A stretch of 47,700 nt of DNA, taken from Arthrobacter alkaliphilus (lineage in GTDB: Bacteria; Actinomycetota; Actinomycetes; Actinomycetales; Micrococcaceae). Under the pieces are notes generated by a model. That model was not told the origin of the DNA. It saw only the letters and a list, made by a program, of their open reading frames with translations, and made no database searches. Where the stretch lies: positions 1 to 47,700 of the forward strand of contig NZ_JAKEEC010000031.1 of the NCBI RefSeq assembly GCF_021483235.1, given 5' to 3'. Positions within the stretch are counted from its first letter, which is position 1. Each line of letters opens with the position of its first letter. This document shows, in pieces, positions 26,041-35,913 of this stretch. Both the position numbers and the translations under genes were made by a program.

Positions 26041-26343
26041 TCAGCTGTCCCTCAATGCTACTCGCGGGTAGGTACCTGTGCTAGGGGCGGTTTGGGACGG
26101 GAATTCGACTGGCAGTTCCACTTTTCCGGCCTGGTGGACCAGCTGGTCCCACGCAAAATTGATGCCGTGAACCAGGCCGCCCAGGACGTTCTTCACGGTG
26201 TACCAGGCCAAGCTGCCGGCTCCGAGCAACGCAAGCGCGGCCATCGCGGCCAGCGCGATGAAGGTTGCCAGAACCAGGCCAAGGATTAGTGTTCCCGCGA
26301 AGACGTAAGTGCTGGTGTCTAAGGTCGTCAAGTCGAACTGCAT
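26041..26343 (-). CDS. Small membrane protein of unknown function
   Basis: 100 residues with a long hydrophobic stretch (about 13-50, probably two helices) and a polar C-terminal half. ATG 26343 is preceded by GGAGGGG at good spacing. No family recognised. It is divergent from the jet operon, 248 bp away. Confidence 0.6.
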   Translation of the reverse strand: MQFDLTTLDTSTYVFAGTLILGLVLATFIALAAMAALALLGAGSLAWYTVKNVLGGLVHGINFAWDQLVHQAGKVELPVEFPSQTAPSTGTYPRVALRDS

Positions 26344-26591
26344 TGGGTCCCCTCCGCAACGCTGCTGCCAAAACCGACGCCGTAGCGTCGGCGTCGTTGG
26401 TGTCGACATTAGGGGCGGTGCTGACCGTTCAGCCAGCCGCGACACCGGCGCCGCGACTGTTGATATCTGATCGAAACCGTACCGGGAGGTAGATCACGGA
26501 AGGGTTGCGGTGCACCCTGCGTTAACCTTGTACGGGGCAGTTTTCGGGATTTCCGCTGCCAGCAGGTTCCGCGGCGGCTGAAGGAGAGTAA

Positions 26592-28061
26592 GTGTCCCGC
26601 TCAGCAATGTCCTCGGCCGAAGCTATCAGTGCGCGGCTCAGGGACCTCGAACTCCTGACCAAGGGGCCCGCGTGGGCCCTTACGCGCTCGGCACCCTGGG
26701 TCATTGCGGTGCTCCAGGCATCCTTCACCCGCACAAGGCCGCAGCTTCCGCTCGAAGAGTTCCACGCCGACGTCGACGCTTTCCTTGAGCAGCTCCGTCG
26801 CCAGGAGCCCGGGCTGGGCGGACAGGCGAGCGGGAAGGCCTTCGCTGACGAGTGGACGCGCAAGCAGTTCCTGACCCGCCGCAGCCAGTCCGGCCAGATC
26901 GTCTACGAAATCACCGAAGCCGCCGCCCGGGTCCTGGCGTTCCTGGACAGCCTGTCCAGCGACCGTTCCACCCTCAACGGTTCCCGGCTCGGAACCCTGC
27001 TCGGCGACGTCGAGAAACTCGCCAACGAGACGAACCCGGACCAAAGCGCCCGGCTGGAATCCCTCGAGGAGGAGATCCAGGAGCGTCGGCAGCTGATCGA
27101 AGACATCAGTTCCGGCGACTTTGACGGTCTTTTGGATGATGAAGAAGCCGTCGAAGCGGCCGGGAACATCCTGGACCTCGCGGCGAGCCTGCCGGCCGAT
27201 TACAAGAAGATGCGCGACCGCATCGAGGAACTGGTAGGCGAGCTCCGCAACCAGATCATCGAAGAGTCGCTCAGCAAGGGTGCCACCATGGCGCAGGTCC
27301 TTGAGGCGGATAAACGCTTGCGGCAGAGCCCCGAAGGCCGTACTTTCCGCTCCTTTACGGCCTTCCTTGAGGACCCGCAGCAACAGTTGCGCTTCCGTTC
27401 GGCGATCGGCGACGTGCTGAGCCGCCAATTCGCGGATGACCTCAGCCACGAGGACCGGGAAACCCTCAAGAACCTCGTGGCGGAACTGCGCGCGCAGCAC
27501 AGCCAGATACAGCGCATCTACGGCCGCCTTTCGGAGAGCCTCAACAACTACATCCAGAGCGATGATATCCGCCAGTCCGTCCGGCTCCGGCAGGTCCTGC
27601 GCGAAGCCGAACAGGCCATCCGGTCCATGCCGTACGAGCGCGACCGTCCCGGCCTGGTCCGGGGACCGGTGCTGTTCAATGCAGGATTCGAGTCCCTCGC
27701 CATGGTCAAGCTCTTCGATCCGGACGAGTTCGCGGCGCCGCCGAAGCTCGCCGAACCCATTGCCTTCAGTGATTCGGACCGGGTCCGTTCGCTGCGCTCC
27801 GCGAAGGCAAGGCCCGGCGTCGTCCGCTCTGCCATGGCCGGCGCCGCCACACTGGCGGACGCCTGGGCGAACGTCCCCGAGGAAGACCGGCACATCAACA
27901 CCGTCCGGGCCCTCCTGTCCGAAGCGCTGCACGCTGGTGCTGCATTCGACCGGGCCGCCTGGGAAAACATTGACTTCGAACAGATCGATGGCAGCACACG
28001 CACCGCGTACCTGCCGCTCGTGACGCTGACTCCCAGTGACGCTAAGGATTCCGATGACTGA
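26592..28061 (+). CDS. jetA: JetA / MksF-like kleisin subunit (DUF3375)
   Basis: 489 residues of DUF3375, the kleisin-like subunit of the type I Wadjet anti-plasmid complex (MksF in the MksBEF condensin). An N-terminal helical/winged-helix part ([20 protein letters not shown] region, residues 10-120) is followed by coiled coil (about 145-260) and a C-terminal wHTH. It bridges the JetC heads and carries JetB. The GTG at 26592 has GAAGGAGA upstream. Its stop overlaps the jetB start by eight bases, so the three genes are translationally coupled. Confidence 0.88.
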   Translation: MSRSAMSSAEAISARLRDLELLTKGPAWALTRSAPWVIAVLQASFTRTRPQLPLEEFHADVDAFLEQLRRQEPGLGGQASGKAFADEWTRKQFLTRRSQSGQIVYEITEAAARVLAFLDSLSSDRSTLNGSRLGTLLGDVEKLANETNPDQSARLESLEEEIQERRQLIEDISSGDFDGLLDDEEAVEAAGNILDLAASLPADYKKMRDRIEELVGELRNQIIEESLSKGATMAQVLEADKRLRQSPEGRTFRSFTAFLEDPQQQLRFRSAIGDVLSRQFADDLSHEDRETLKNLVAELRAQHSQIQRIYGRLSESLNNYIQSDDIRQSVRLRQVLREAEQAIRSMPYERDRPGLVRGPVLFNAGFESLAMVKLFDPDEFAAPPKLAEPIAFSDSDRVRSLRSAKARPGVVRSAMAGAATLADAWANVPEEDRHINTVRALLSEALHAGAAFDRAAWENIDFEQIDGSTRTAYLPLVTLTPSDAKDSDD

Positions 28062-29166
28062 CGCCCACCCCACCGAGCATGCCCCCTCTTCGGAGCAAGG
28101 AGTGGGCATAACGCATCATGTCCACTCCGAGCCCTCCTTGGTTGGACATGCGGATTCGTGGACCGGAGCGGAAGACGGACATGCTCGTCCTGAGGTGCCG
28201 ACGGATGGACATGTCCCTTCGGATCCGTTCCGCGTCACGCCACGCGACACCTTCGTTGACGGCGCGGCGTTGTTCCCGGGCGACACGGGCGTGCTGCCCA
28301 TGAAGGTCCGCCAGGCCCTGGTCCGGCTTCTCAAAGGCCCGTATATCGACGGCGGCCGCGACGAAAAGCTCTGGACCACCCTTCTGGACAACCAAGTGAT
28401 TCTCCGCAGCCGGCTCTCCGAGCTGTTCCTGAGCATGCAACTGGACCATGAGCGAAAGATCGCGGTGCTCCGTCCCGTCGATCCCGAAGCCATCGGAGGA
28501 AGCACCCGCTCGAGCATCCTTCGTCAGCAACGGGCGTTGAGCAGGGTCGAAACCATCGTGCTTCTGCGCCTGAGGCTCCTCCTCGACCGCCACGTCACAG
28601 CCCAGACAGACCCCGTGATCACCCGCGAAGAAATCGCCGAACTCGTGGCGCATTACCAGCCGTCCGGCCAACAGGACGCCCTCCGCGACGCCGACGTCGT
28701 CAACCGCACCATCACCAAGCTCCTGGCCCGCCAGCTCCTCCTGCCCACCGGGATCGAGGACACCTTCGCGATCTCCAAGGCCCTCCCGCTGGCCCTCCCG
28801 TTCGAAAACATCGGCGACATCCCAGCCCAGATCGAAGCCCTGGTCGCCGTAACCACCGACGAATCGGGCACGGAACCCCTCATCGAACTCACGGAAAACG
28901 ACGACGACGGCGACGCCGACCGCAGCGACGACGCCGAGGAGGCGGATGCCGCCGTCGTGATCGACGGGCGAGGTGACGGCACACCCGCCGAAGCAGCCGA
29001 TGCCGCCCAGGGAGTGGCATCGGGCCTGTCGGAGCCGCGCGCTGAGCTGATCGAAGATCAGCTGCGCGGCGGAGGGGCGGGGGCGGCATCGGCTGCGGAG
29101 GCAAAGGCAACCACAAAGAACGCAACCACAACCACAACTGACGAGACCAAGGAGGCAACCAGGTGA
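28054..29166 (+). CDS. jetB: JetB / MksE-like KITE subunit (DUF4194) with unusual terminal extensions
   Basis: 370 residues. The DUF4194 core (about 75-275, from [17 protein letters not shown] to the end of the second wHTH) is the dimerising KITE subunit bound to JetA. On each side are extensions without family features: residues 1-70, His/Ser/Gly-rich and encoded by palindromic DNA (28100-28216), and an acidic, then Ala/Thr-rich tail of about 95 residues. ATG 28054 has AAGGATT upstream. Its stop overlaps the jetC GTG (GTGA). Confidence 0.85.
   Translation: MTDAHPTEHAPSSEQGVGITHHVHSEPSLVGHADSWTGAEDGHARPEVPTDGHVPSDPFRVTPRDTFVDGAALFPGDTGVLPMKVRQALVRLLKGPYIDGGRDEKLWTTLLDNQVILRSRLSELFLSMQLDHERKIAVLRPVDPEAIGGSTRSSILRQQRALSRVETIVLLRLRLLLDRHVTAQTDPVITREEIAELVAHYQPSGQQDALRDADVVNRTITKLLARQLLLPTGIEDTFAISKALPLALPFENIGDIPAQIEALVAVTTDESGTEPLIELTENDDDGDADRSDDAEEADAAVVIDGRGDGTPAEAADAAQGVASGLSEPRAELIEDQLRGGGAGAASAAEAKATTKNATTTTTDETKEATR
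28100..28216. repeat. Palindromic GGACATG-rich insert within jetB
   Basis: GGAGTGG/CCACTCC arms (28100-28127 region), CATGTCC at 28118-28124, GGACATG at 28144-28150, 28177-28183 and 28207-28213, the last forming the palindrome GGACATGTCC. The clustering of inverted heptamers inside a non-conserved coding extension suggests an intergenic-type palindromic element inserted in frame. Confidence 0.45.
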
Positions 29167-32100
29167 CCATTGCGACGATGCTTCCGATCGGGGAGCTCAC
29201 CAACCCGGGCCAGATGCGCCTCGCCTTGGTCCAGGTGGTCAACTGGGGCACGTTCCATGGCGCCCACACCATGCACGTGGACCGCAACGGCACGCTGCTC
29301 ACGGGCAATTCGGGCGTCGGCAAGTCCACGTTGTTCGATGCGATGCTCCGGGTGTTCGATGCCCGTCCGCGTTCCAACGAGGCCGCGGCGCAACGGGCCG
29401 GCGGGGCTGTGGAGGATAAGAGGACCACGTTCACGTACATGCGTGGAAAGGTTGGCGACAAGGCCGTGGGTGAGGGCTCGGCGAGTGCCTTCCAGCGTCC
29501 CGGTGCCACATGGTCGGCCGTCGCGCTGACGTTCGACAACGCTGTCGGCACCAAGGTGACCATATCGGCACTCTTCGACCTGCCGAAGAACGGCACGGAG
29601 TCCAGCGTCGGCCGGTTCTATGTGATTGACAACAAGCCCCTGGATCTCGGCGCGATTGAGGGGATCGCGGAGAAGCGCTTCACCAAGGGTGCGCTGGAGA
29701 CCATCTTCCCGGACGCCCAGATCTTCGACGTCCACAAGGCCTTCGCGGAGCGTTTCCGCCGGCTCCTCGGTATCAACTCGGACCAGGCGCTCCCGCTTTT
29801 GCGTGTGATCCAGGCCGGCAAGGGGCTGGGCGGCAGCGTCAACACCTTCTTCCGCGACCAGGTGCTCGACGCGCCCGCGACGCTGGCTGCTGCTGACGAC
29901 GTCGTCGAGGAATTCAGCAACCTCATGTCCATCAGGCAGCGGCTGGAGGACGTTCGCCAGCAGCGCGACCAGCTCGCCCCGGTGCCCGGGATGAACAAGG
30001 AATACGCCCAGTCGTTGCTGGAGGCCAACCGGCTCCGGGAGCTCAGCGGCGAGGAATTCGACGCGTACAAGCAGCAGCTCTCGGTCACGGTCCATGCCAA
30101 GACCCTGGCCCGATTCAAGGACCTTGCCCAGGCGAAGGCAAAGGAGCTCAGCGCGGAGCGAAGCGTCCGGGACGCGCTCGCCAAGGAGCTTCGGCAGCTC
30201 GAATCGGATTACAACAACCAGGGTGGTAACGCGATTTCGGCGATCGAGCAGTCGCTCGAAAATGCCCGGGTCGGCCTCAAGCTCCGCCAGCAGGTGGAGG
30301 AGTCGGCCCGCCAAGCATTGGCCGACGCCGGCCTCAACCTTGAGTGGACGGCTGAGGGTTGGGAGCAGGCGCACGAACAGGCGGCGAGCCGTACCGCCGA
30401 GCTCAAGGACGATTCCGAAGCACTGCGGGAACTCCGCTTCGAAGCTTTCGACGGCCACGCCACCAAGAAACGCGAACTCGCCGCTGCCCAGCAGGAACTC
30501 GTCTCGCTGAAGACGCGCAAGTCCCTGCTGCCGCCGTCGAGCATTGAAAACCGCGCCGCGATCGCCGCTGCCACCGGCGTCGCGGAGGACCGCATGCCGT
30601 TTGGAGGCGAGCTCATAGACCTCGCCGAGGGTGAGGAACAGTGGCGCCCCGCGGCCGAGCGCGCCCTGCGGAACCTCGCCACCACTCTGCTGGTTCCCGG
30701 CGAGCACTTCGCCGCCGTCACGCGCTACCTGAATGACAACACAGTCCGCGGCGCCCTGCGTGCGGTGGATGTCTCCAAGCCGCTCCCGGGCGGGGCTTTG
30801 GCTGTGGAGGACGTGTCCGACGGCGACTTGCTGACTAAGTTGGACATCCTCACGGTGGGTGCGAACGCCGATGCCGGCCAGTGGATCCGCGAGCGGATCG
30901 CCGTCGATTTCGCCTACCCGTGCGTGGAAGATCCTGACGAACTCGCGAAGCTGGACAAAGGCCTGAGCCTGGGTGGCGTCGTCAAGCGCAACCGTCACAC
31001 CGTGGAGAAGGACGATCGCTTCACGAGCAGGCAGGACTACGTCCTGGGGTTCGATAATGCTTCCAAGCTGGAGCTCGTGGCAGCCCGCGTGGGCGAGCTC
31101 GAAAACGAACTTCTGAAAGCCGCGGAACTGGCCCAAAGCCGCGAGGATTCCCACCAAGGCATGACCCGCCAGCTCGAAGCCCTGCGCCGCATCGCCGACG
31201 ACGAGCGTGGCTGGGAACAGGTCTCTGCAGCAGTGGCGGCCGAGGAACTCGCGAAGATCGAGCAGCGACTCAAGGATGCCCTGGCGGCCCAGGCCGACTT
31301 GGAACCCTTGCGTGCGAACATAGAGGCAGTGCGCGAAAAGCACCAGTCCTCCACAGGGTCGGCGGCGGTTTTGCAGAGCGAATACAAGACGCTCGACCAG
31401 CAGATGACCACGGCTGACGCCCTCCTCGATGCCGCACGAAAGCGCCTCGACCAGGCGCCGCCGTCGGAAACGACCGTTGCTGCCCTTGAGCCTTACTTCA
31501 GCGCATTCGGCGAGGTGGGTGAGCTCCACGAACTCGACACCCTGGCTGCCGAAGTCCGGAGCAAGCTGTTGGCGGAACTGCATGCCACCGAGTCGCGCGG
31601 GCAGGCGTTGGCCGAGCGGTTGACGCGCATGTTCGAAGGATTCGTGCGCGAGTGGGGCACGGCGATTTCCGCGGACCATGGGACCTCGATTGGCGCGGCT
31701 GGCGAGTTCGAATCCCGATACCACCAGATCGTCAACGAGGGCTTGCCGGCCCAGGAAGCTGAATTCCGGCAGTTCTTCAACCAGCGCACGCACGAGTCAT
31801 TCAGCACGCTCCTGCACTTGCTCGATGAGGAACGCCGCGCCATCACCAGCCGCATCCTGCCCCTCAACGGCATCCTGTCCGAGGTCAATTTCCACGAGGG
31901 CAGCTTCCTGGAACTCGACATCAAACAGACGCTGCCCGCCACCGCGAAGCAGTTCAAGGACGCCATCCAGAACGCGTTGAAGACCCGGCATTCACGTCCG
32001 TCCCGCGCTGTCTCGAGTGCCGGCGTCGCGCCCGTGGCGGACGACGACGTCGAACTCACCAACCGCTACAAGTCCCTCGAGACCCTCGTCAAGCGGCTGG

Positions 32101-32618
32101 GCTCGCAAACCCCCGAGGACCGCCGGTGGCGCGCCGAGGTGCTGGATGTCCGCGGTCACCTGTTCATCCAGTGCAAGGAGCACCGATCCGTCGCCGGGCC
32201 GCGCGGGGGCAAGAAGACCGAGGTGTACATGCATGCCGACACGGGTTCCATGTCCGGTGGCGAGCGGCAGCGTTTCACGGCGTTCATCATGGCTGCGGCG
32301 CTCAGCTACCAACTGGGCATTGCCGAGCAAGGTTTCACGACGTATGGAACGGTGATGATGGACGAGGCCTTCGTGCTCGCCTCGGAGGAGTTCGCCGGAG
32401 CGGGCATCAAAGCGCTCCACGAGTTCGGTTTCCAGCTGTTGCTGGCCGCCCCCGAGAACGTCATCGACCTATCCCGGCATCTCGGCTCCGTTACAGAAAT
32501 CCTGCGCGACAAACGAACCAACCGCTCCGGCGTGCTCACGGCCCCCGTGATCGGCGGATCCGGCGTGCCCGGCGCCTGGCGTTCAGAGGCCAACCCCGTG
32601 GACATCGTGCTCCGCTAG
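29163..32618 (+). CDS. jetC: JetC / MksB-like SMC ATPase
   Basis: 1151 residues, an SMC-like motor of the Wadjet/MksB group. Walker [10 protein letters not shown] (48-56) lies in the N-terminal head; about 290-480 and 640-830 are coiled-coil arms around a hinge-like middle (near 500-630); the C-terminal head has the ABC signature SGGERQR (1031-1037) and Walker B MMDEA (Asp1067, Glu1068). Together with JetA and JetB it extrudes DNA loops by ATP hydrolysis. GTG 29163 follows AAGGAGG. In Wadjet a nuclease gene, jetD (DUF3322/DUF2220), normally accompanies it; none is present on either side here. Confidence 0.9.
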   Translation: MTIATMLPIGELTNPGQMRLALVQVVNWGTFHGAHTMHVDRNGTLLTGNSGVGKSTLFDAMLRVFDARPRSNEAAAQRAGGAVEDKRTTFTYMRGKVGDKAVGEGSASAFQRPGATWSAVALTFDNAVGTKVTISALFDLPKNGTESSVGRFYVIDNKPLDLGAIEGIAEKRFTKGALETIFPDAQIFDVHKAFAERFRRLLGINSDQALPLLRVIQAGKGLGGSVNTFFRDQVLDAPATLAAADDVVEEFSNLMSIRQRLEDVRQQRDQLAPVPGMNKEYAQSLLEANRLRELSGEEFDAYKQQLSVTVHAKTLARFKDLAQAKAKELSAERSVRDALAKELRQLESDYNNQGGNAISAIEQSLENARVGLKLRQQVEESARQALADAGLNLEWTAEGWEQAHEQAASRTAELKDDSEALRELRFEAFDGHATKKRELAAAQQELVSLKTRKSLLPPSSIENRAAIAAATGVAEDRMPFGGELIDLAEGEEQWRPAAERALRNLATTLLVPGEHFAAVTRYLNDNTVRGALRAVDVSKPLPGGALAVEDVSDGDLLTKLDILTVGANADAGQWIRERIAVDFAYPCVEDPDELAKLDKGLSLGGVVKRNRHTVEKDDRFTSRQDYVLGFDNASKLELVAARVGELENELLKAAELAQSREDSHQGMTRQLEALRRIADDERGWEQVSAAVAAEELAKIEQRLKDALAAQADLEPLRANIEAVREKHQSSTGSAAVLQSEYKTLDQQMTTADALLDAARKRLDQAPPSETTVAALEPYFSAFGEVGELHELDTLAAEVRSKLLAELHATESRGQALAERLTRMFEGFVREWGTAISADHGTSIGAAGEFESRYHQIVNEGLPAQEAEFRQFFNQRTHESFSTLLHLLDEERRAITSRILPLNGILSEVNFHEGSFLELDIKQTLPATAKQFKDAIQNALKTRHSRPSRAVSSAGVAPVADDDVELTNRYKSLETLVKRLGSQTPEDRRWRAEVLDVRGHLFIQCKEHRSVAGPRGGKKTEVYMHADTGSMSGGERQRFTAFIMAAALSYQLGIAEQGFTTYGTVMMDEAFVLASEEFAGAGIKALHEFGFQLLLAAPENVIDLSRHLGSVTEILRDKRTNRSGVLTAPVIGGSGVPGAWRSEANPVDIVLR

Positions 32619-32714
32619 CCCGGATGCCCGGACACTTGTGGCGGGTTTTTCCCGGACGCCCGGTCACTTGTGGCGTGTTTCCCCCGGACGCCCGGTCACT
32701 TGTGGCGTGTTTCC
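32619..32714 (+). repeat. Three tandem 32-bp units after jetC
   Basis: Units at 32619-32650, 32651-32682 and 32683-32714 share CCCGGAYGCCCGGWCACTTG followed by TGGCG; units two and three are identical. Each can form ACGCC/GGCGT stems followed by GTTT, so each is a small terminator-like hairpin. The next 30 bp (32715-32748) is a diverged copy that forms the main hairpin. Confidence 0.8.
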
Positions 32715-32719
32715 AAGGA

Positions 32720-32748
32720 ACGCCCGCTCACCTGACGTGAGCGGGCGT
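32720..32748. terminator. Bidirectional hairpin terminator between jetC and the FBP-domain gene
   Basis: Perfect 12-bp arms ACGCCCGCTCAC and GTGAGCGGGCGT with loop CTGAC, 102 bp after the jetC stop and 14 bp after the convergent gene's stop. Confidence 0.75.
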
Positions 32749-32762
32749 GCTCCCGCGAGGGG

Positions 32763-33257
32763 CTACTTTCCCTGGACCCGCCCAAGAAACTGGGCGGTCC
32801 GCGACTGCAGCCCGGCGATTTGGCGAACAACGACGGCGGCCGGGTCCGGATTGATTTCGTTGACCGGCGGCTCCTTGCGGACGTTGGCACAGCAGCCGAA
32901 GTCGGCGCAGATCAACGTCCCCACGGTGTTGCCGTCGCGACCTGACTGGCCTGCGCGCTTCGCGACCCAAAGATAGACATCGTCTTTGGAAAACACGTCG
33001 CGGCACAGTTCGCAAAGGACCGACCGCTTCTTGCCGGAGCCTCCCTCAGGCGCGCGGAGCATGACGCCGGTGAGGGAACCATTGTTCGGAAGGACGAGGT
33101 AGCCCCGCAGCGGCATCTTCTCGTCGCGCCAGCCAAGGAATTCGAGGTTGTCCCAATCGAGGGAATCGAAATCCTTCGGGAGGTTGAGTTTGGCGGCCTC
33201 CGAGCGGCTCGCATTGATGAATGAGGAACGGATTTGTTGAGCGGTGATTTTCTGCAC
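32763..33257 (-). CDS. FBP-domain protein (treble-clef zinc finger, EF-G-binding type)
   Basis: 164 residues matching the FBP C-terminal treble-clef domain family, seen in FusB-like elongation factor G-binding proteins. The zinc ligands are CELC and CADFGCC, about 40 residues apart. Family members in actinobacteria are uncharacterised; a ribosome-linked role is inferred. GTG 33257 (start MQKITAQQIRSSF) has only a weak GAAAGAA upstream. Confidence 0.8.
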   Translation of the reverse strand: MQKITAQQIRSSFINASRSEAAKLNLPKDFDSLDWDNLEFLGWRDEKMPLRGYLVLPNNGSLTGVMLRAPEGGSGKKRSVLCELCRDVFSKDDVYLWVAKRAGQSGRDGNTVGTLICADFGCCANVRKEPPVNEINPDPAAVVVRQIAGLQSRTAQFLGRVQGK

Positions 33258-33600
33258 GGCGAAGTTCTTTCAGATCGAGTGGGCTCCGAAGAGAGGACGC
33301 GGGCGTCTGGCGATCCGAGGGCACGGCAAAGGGACCTCTGCTTGCTTCAAGTGCAGGGGCGGTGGGCTTAGTTTCCCCGACCGCCGAGCGGGATGGCCGA
33401 CGCAAAGGGCGCTGCAAAGCAGGCCGATACGGCCACCTCGCCAACCATGGCAGCGCCAACGTGTGCAGTGCGCATGCTCATCCTCTCGATCTTCGCCGAT
33501 TTCGCGGCCCTGGCGCGGTCCGTTGAATCAACCGGCTCCGCCATCTTTGCAAACCCTGTCCTCGGTGTCCAAACCTTTGACTGGAAGGGCCATGCGTGAG
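33258..33600. other. Intergenic region with a possible small ORF
   Basis: No certain gene. A 68-codon plus-strand frame (33393-33599, ATG start, GC-rich third positions) could encode a small Ala-rich protein, but the ribosome-binding site is weak and no family is recognised. Confidence 0.25.
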
Positions 33601-33631
33601 CTGTCGCCGCGTGGCCAAGCGATGCGAAATT

Positions 33632-33659
33632 AATTACGCGCCATAAACGTTTCGTAATT
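33632..33659. promoter_or_regulatory. Inverted repeat AATTACG/CGTAATT upstream of the siderophore operon
   Basis: Seven-base perfect arms (33632-33638, 33653-33659) lie immediately upstream of the operon promoter and may bind an additional regulator. Confidence 0.35.
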
Positions 33660-33685
33660 GTCCAAAAGGTAGGCTAACCTAACTT
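33658..33685 (+). promoter_or_regulatory. Siderophore uptake operon promoter
   Basis: TTGTCC (33658-33663) and TAACTT (33680-33685) with a 16-base spacer. The -10 is embedded in the DtxR/IdeR-type box, so iron-loaded repressor would block polymerase. Confidence 0.6.
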
Positions 33686-33690
33686 AGGTT
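33664..33690. promoter_or_regulatory. DtxR/IdeR-type iron box, two overlapping sites
   Basis: AGGCTAACCTAA within 33664-33682 matches 14 of 19 positions of the DtxR consensus (TTAGGTTAGGCTAACCTAA). Overlapping it, AACCTAA-C-TTAGGTT (33676-33690) is a perfect palindrome. Two dimers could bind on offset faces, as DtxR proteins do. Confidence 0.82.
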
Positions 33691-33714
33691 CGCATCACTT
33701 ACCTAAGGAGTCCC

Positions 33715-34797
33715 GTGGCTTCCCGCCCCTCACGCCGTGCCCTGCTAAAGACCGCAGGTGCAGCGACCGCAGCCGTTGCCGCCGTCGCACTGTCCCTCAC
33801 CGCTTGCTCCACCGGTTCGACCACCGGCTCCACCACGGCCGGTTCAGCGACGACGTCGGCGACAAGTGGCCAGTTCCCGGTCACCATCAAAAACGTCTTC
33901 GGTGAAACCACCATCAAGTCGCAACCACGCCGCGTAGTGACCGTCTCGTGGGTCAACGACGACGTTGCCTTGGCCCTCGGCGTCGTGCCCGTCGGAGTGC
34001 CGAAGAATGCCTGGGGCAACAACGACAAGGGCTCCACCCCATGGAAGGACGCCGCGCTTGAGAAGCTGGGCGCCGGCTTTGGGACTTCAAAGGCGCCGGT
34101 CCAGTTTTCCGAGACAGACGGCATCAACTTCACCGAGGTGGCAAAGCTGGCACCGGACGTCATCCTCGCTGCCTACTCCGGCCTGAAGGAAGCCGACTAC
34201 AAGAAGCTCTCCGAAATTGCCCCCGTGGTTGCCCAGCCGGAACTCGCCTACGGCACGCCGTGGCAAGAAGCTACCACGATCATCGGCAAGGCCCTGGGCA
34301 AGGAATCCGAGGCCAAGAAGCTCGTTTCTGATACCGAAGCAACCATTAAGAACAAGGTTGCCGCGTTCCCACAGCTCTCCGGCAAGTCCTTCATCTACGG
34401 CAACCTCGAGCCTGCCAAGGGCGACGGCGTCAACGTCTACACTGCCAACGACAACCGTCCGCGTTTCCTGTCCGAAATCGGCATGAAGCTTGCCCCCGTC
34501 GTTGAGAACGCCACCAAGGGCTCCAAGGAGTTCTACGTCCCGTGGTCAGCCGAAAACGCGAACGAGCTTTCCTCGGACGTCTTCGTAACGTGGGTGCCGG
34601 ACGCGAAGACCACGGACCAGATTAAGCAGGACCCCCTGTTGGGCCAGATCCCCGCGATCAAGAAGGGGGCCTTGGTTGCCGGCTCCGACAACACACTCAC
34701 CCTGGCGATCTCCGCATCCTCGCCACTGAGTCTGCCGTGGGCGTTAGACACGTTCCTGCCTCAGCTGGCCAAGGGCGCCGACGCGGCCGCCAAGTAG
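33715..34797 (+). CDS. Iron-siderophore ABC transporter substrate-binding lipoprotein
   Basis: 360 residues. The N-terminus has a twin-arginine motif (RRALLK), a hydrophobic segment and lipobox LTAC with Cys31 as the lipid anchor. The mature part is a class III (FecB/FhuD-like) binding protein with PRRVVTVSWVNDDVALALG and LAPDVILA. It captures ferric siderophores outside the membrane. The GTG at 33715 has TAAGGAG at ideal spacing. First gene of the iron-box operon. Confidence 0.93.
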   Translation: MASRPSRRALLKTAGAATAAVAAVALSLTACSTGSTTGSTTAGSATTSATSGQFPVTIKNVFGETTIKSQPRRVVTVSWVNDDVALALGVVPVGVPKNAWGNNDKGSTPWKDAALEKLGAGFGTSKAPVQFSETDGINFTEVAKLAPDVILAAYSGLKEADYKKLSEIAPVVAQPELAYGTPWQEATTIIGKALGKESEAKKLVSDTEATIKNKVAAFPQLSGKSFIYGNLEPAKGDGVNVYTANDNRPRFLSEIGMKLAPVVENATKGSKEFYVPWSAENANELSSDVFVTWVPDAKTTDQIKQDPLLGQIPAIKKGALVAGSDNTLTLAISASSPLSLPWALDTFLPQLAKGADAAAK

Positions 34798-34809
34798 CGC
34801 TACCCCACC

Positions 34810-35913
34810 ATGGCACAGAGTACGACGGCGGCGGGTCCACTTTCCGCGCGTGGAACAGGGCGCGAACTGGCAGCTCATGACCGCAAAAGCGATCCAAAGG
34901 GGCATCAACTGCCAGTTCGCGCGTACCGATGCGCCGCCTGGCTGATGGTCGCCGTCGTCGTGCTTGCGCTCGTTGCCGGTGCCTCCCTCGCGATAGGCGC
35001 ACGGGGCATGTCCATCGAAACTGTGTGGCAGTCCCTCACCCAGTTCAACCCTGACGACGGCAACCACGCCGTGGTCCGCGCGCGCATCCCACGTACGGTC
35101 CTGGGTTTGGTGGTTGGGGCTGCCCTTGGCCTTGCGGGTGCCGCGATGCAGGGAGTCTCCCGCAACCCCCTGGCGGACCCGGGCATCATGGGCGTCAACG
35201 CCGGGGCGGCACTGGCGGTGGTCGCCGGGATCCACCTTTTCGGTATCTCGGGGGCGAGCGGCTTCATCTGGTTCGCTTTCGCGGGCGCCGCCGCGGCTGC
35301 CGCCGTCGTCTATCTGATTGCGTCGATGGGAAGGGACGGCGCGACGCCGGTGAAACTCGCCTTGGCGGGCGCCGCGTTAAGCGCCGGACTCTACTCGTTG
35401 ATGAACGTCATCCTGGTTTCGAGCCAGGACACCCTGGACCGCTTCCGCTTCTGGCAAGTGGGCGGCATCGCTGGCAACGACTGGTCCGTCCTCGTCGCCG
35501 GACTGCCGTTCCTGCTGATTGGGGCGACGATCGTCCTGGTAAGCGGCCGGATCCTCAACAGCCTAGCCCTCGGCGACGACATGGCCCGCGGGCTCGGACA
35601 CAATGTGCCCTTGGCGAGGGGCGTGACCGCTCTTGGAATCGTGCTGCTGTGCGGATCGGCCACGGCGATGGCCGGTCCCATTGGGTTCATCGGCCTCGTG
35701 GTTCCGCACGCAGTGCGCTTCTTCACCGGCCCGGACTATCGCTGGATCCTGCCGTTCTCGATGGTTCTCGCACCGGCACTTCTCCTGGTTTCGGACCTGG
35801 CCGGCCGGGTGGTGCTTCTTCCGGGCGAAGTCCCCGCGGGCATCATGACGGCAATCGTCGGTGCTCCCGTCTTCGTGTGGCTCGTCCGCCGAGGCAAGGG
35901 GACGTCGCTGTGA
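34810..35913 (+). CDS. FecCD-family siderophore permease, subunit 1
   Basis: 367 residues with about nine to ten membrane helices of the FecCD/BtuC family; ARIPRTVLGLVVGAALGLAGAAMQGVSRNPLADPG is the conserved first-half region (only key parts cited: RIPR, GAAMQG, NPLADP). The first 40 residues are polar and not typical of the family, and are encoded by a 14-bp inverted repeat (34860-34922). The ATG at 34810 has no strong ribosome-binding site, so a later start inside or after the repeat is possible. Its stop overlaps the next gene by four bases. Confidence 0.9.
   Translation: MAQSTTAAGPLSARGTGRELAAHDRKSDPKGHQLPVRAYRCAAWLMVAVVVLALVAGASLAIGARGMSIETVWQSLTQFNPDDGNHAVVRARIPRTVLGLVVGAALGLAGAAMQGVSRNPLADPGIMGVNAGAALAVVAGIHLFGISGASGFIWFAFAGAAAAAAVVYLIASMGRDGATPVKLALAGAALSAGLYSLMNVILVSSQDTLDRFRFWQVGGIAGNDWSVLVAGLPFLLIGATIVLVSGRILNSLALGDDMARGLGHNVPLARGVTALGIVLLCGSATAMAGPIGFIGLVVPHAVRFFTGPDYRWILPFSMVLAPALLLVSDLAGRVVLLPGEVPAGIMTAIVGAPVFVWLVRRGKGTSL
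34860..34922. repeat. 14-bp inverted repeat inside the permease gene's 5' end
   Basis: GCGCGAACTGGCAG (34860-34873) and CTGCCAGTTCGCGC (34909-34922) are perfect complements around a 35-bp loop. It resembles a mobile palindromic element and encodes the odd N-terminal extension. Confidence 0.7.

Noticed and set aside
29058..31793. 911-codon minus-strand ORF opposite jetC
   Set aside because: It is a shadow of the GC-rich jetC codon pattern. jetC has intact Walker A, signature and Walker B motifs and coupled starts.
32619..32762. Remnant of jetD after jetC
   Set aside because: Only 32-bp repeats and a terminator fit in this 144-bp gap. No frame shows DUF3322/DUF2220 or Toprim-like sequence.
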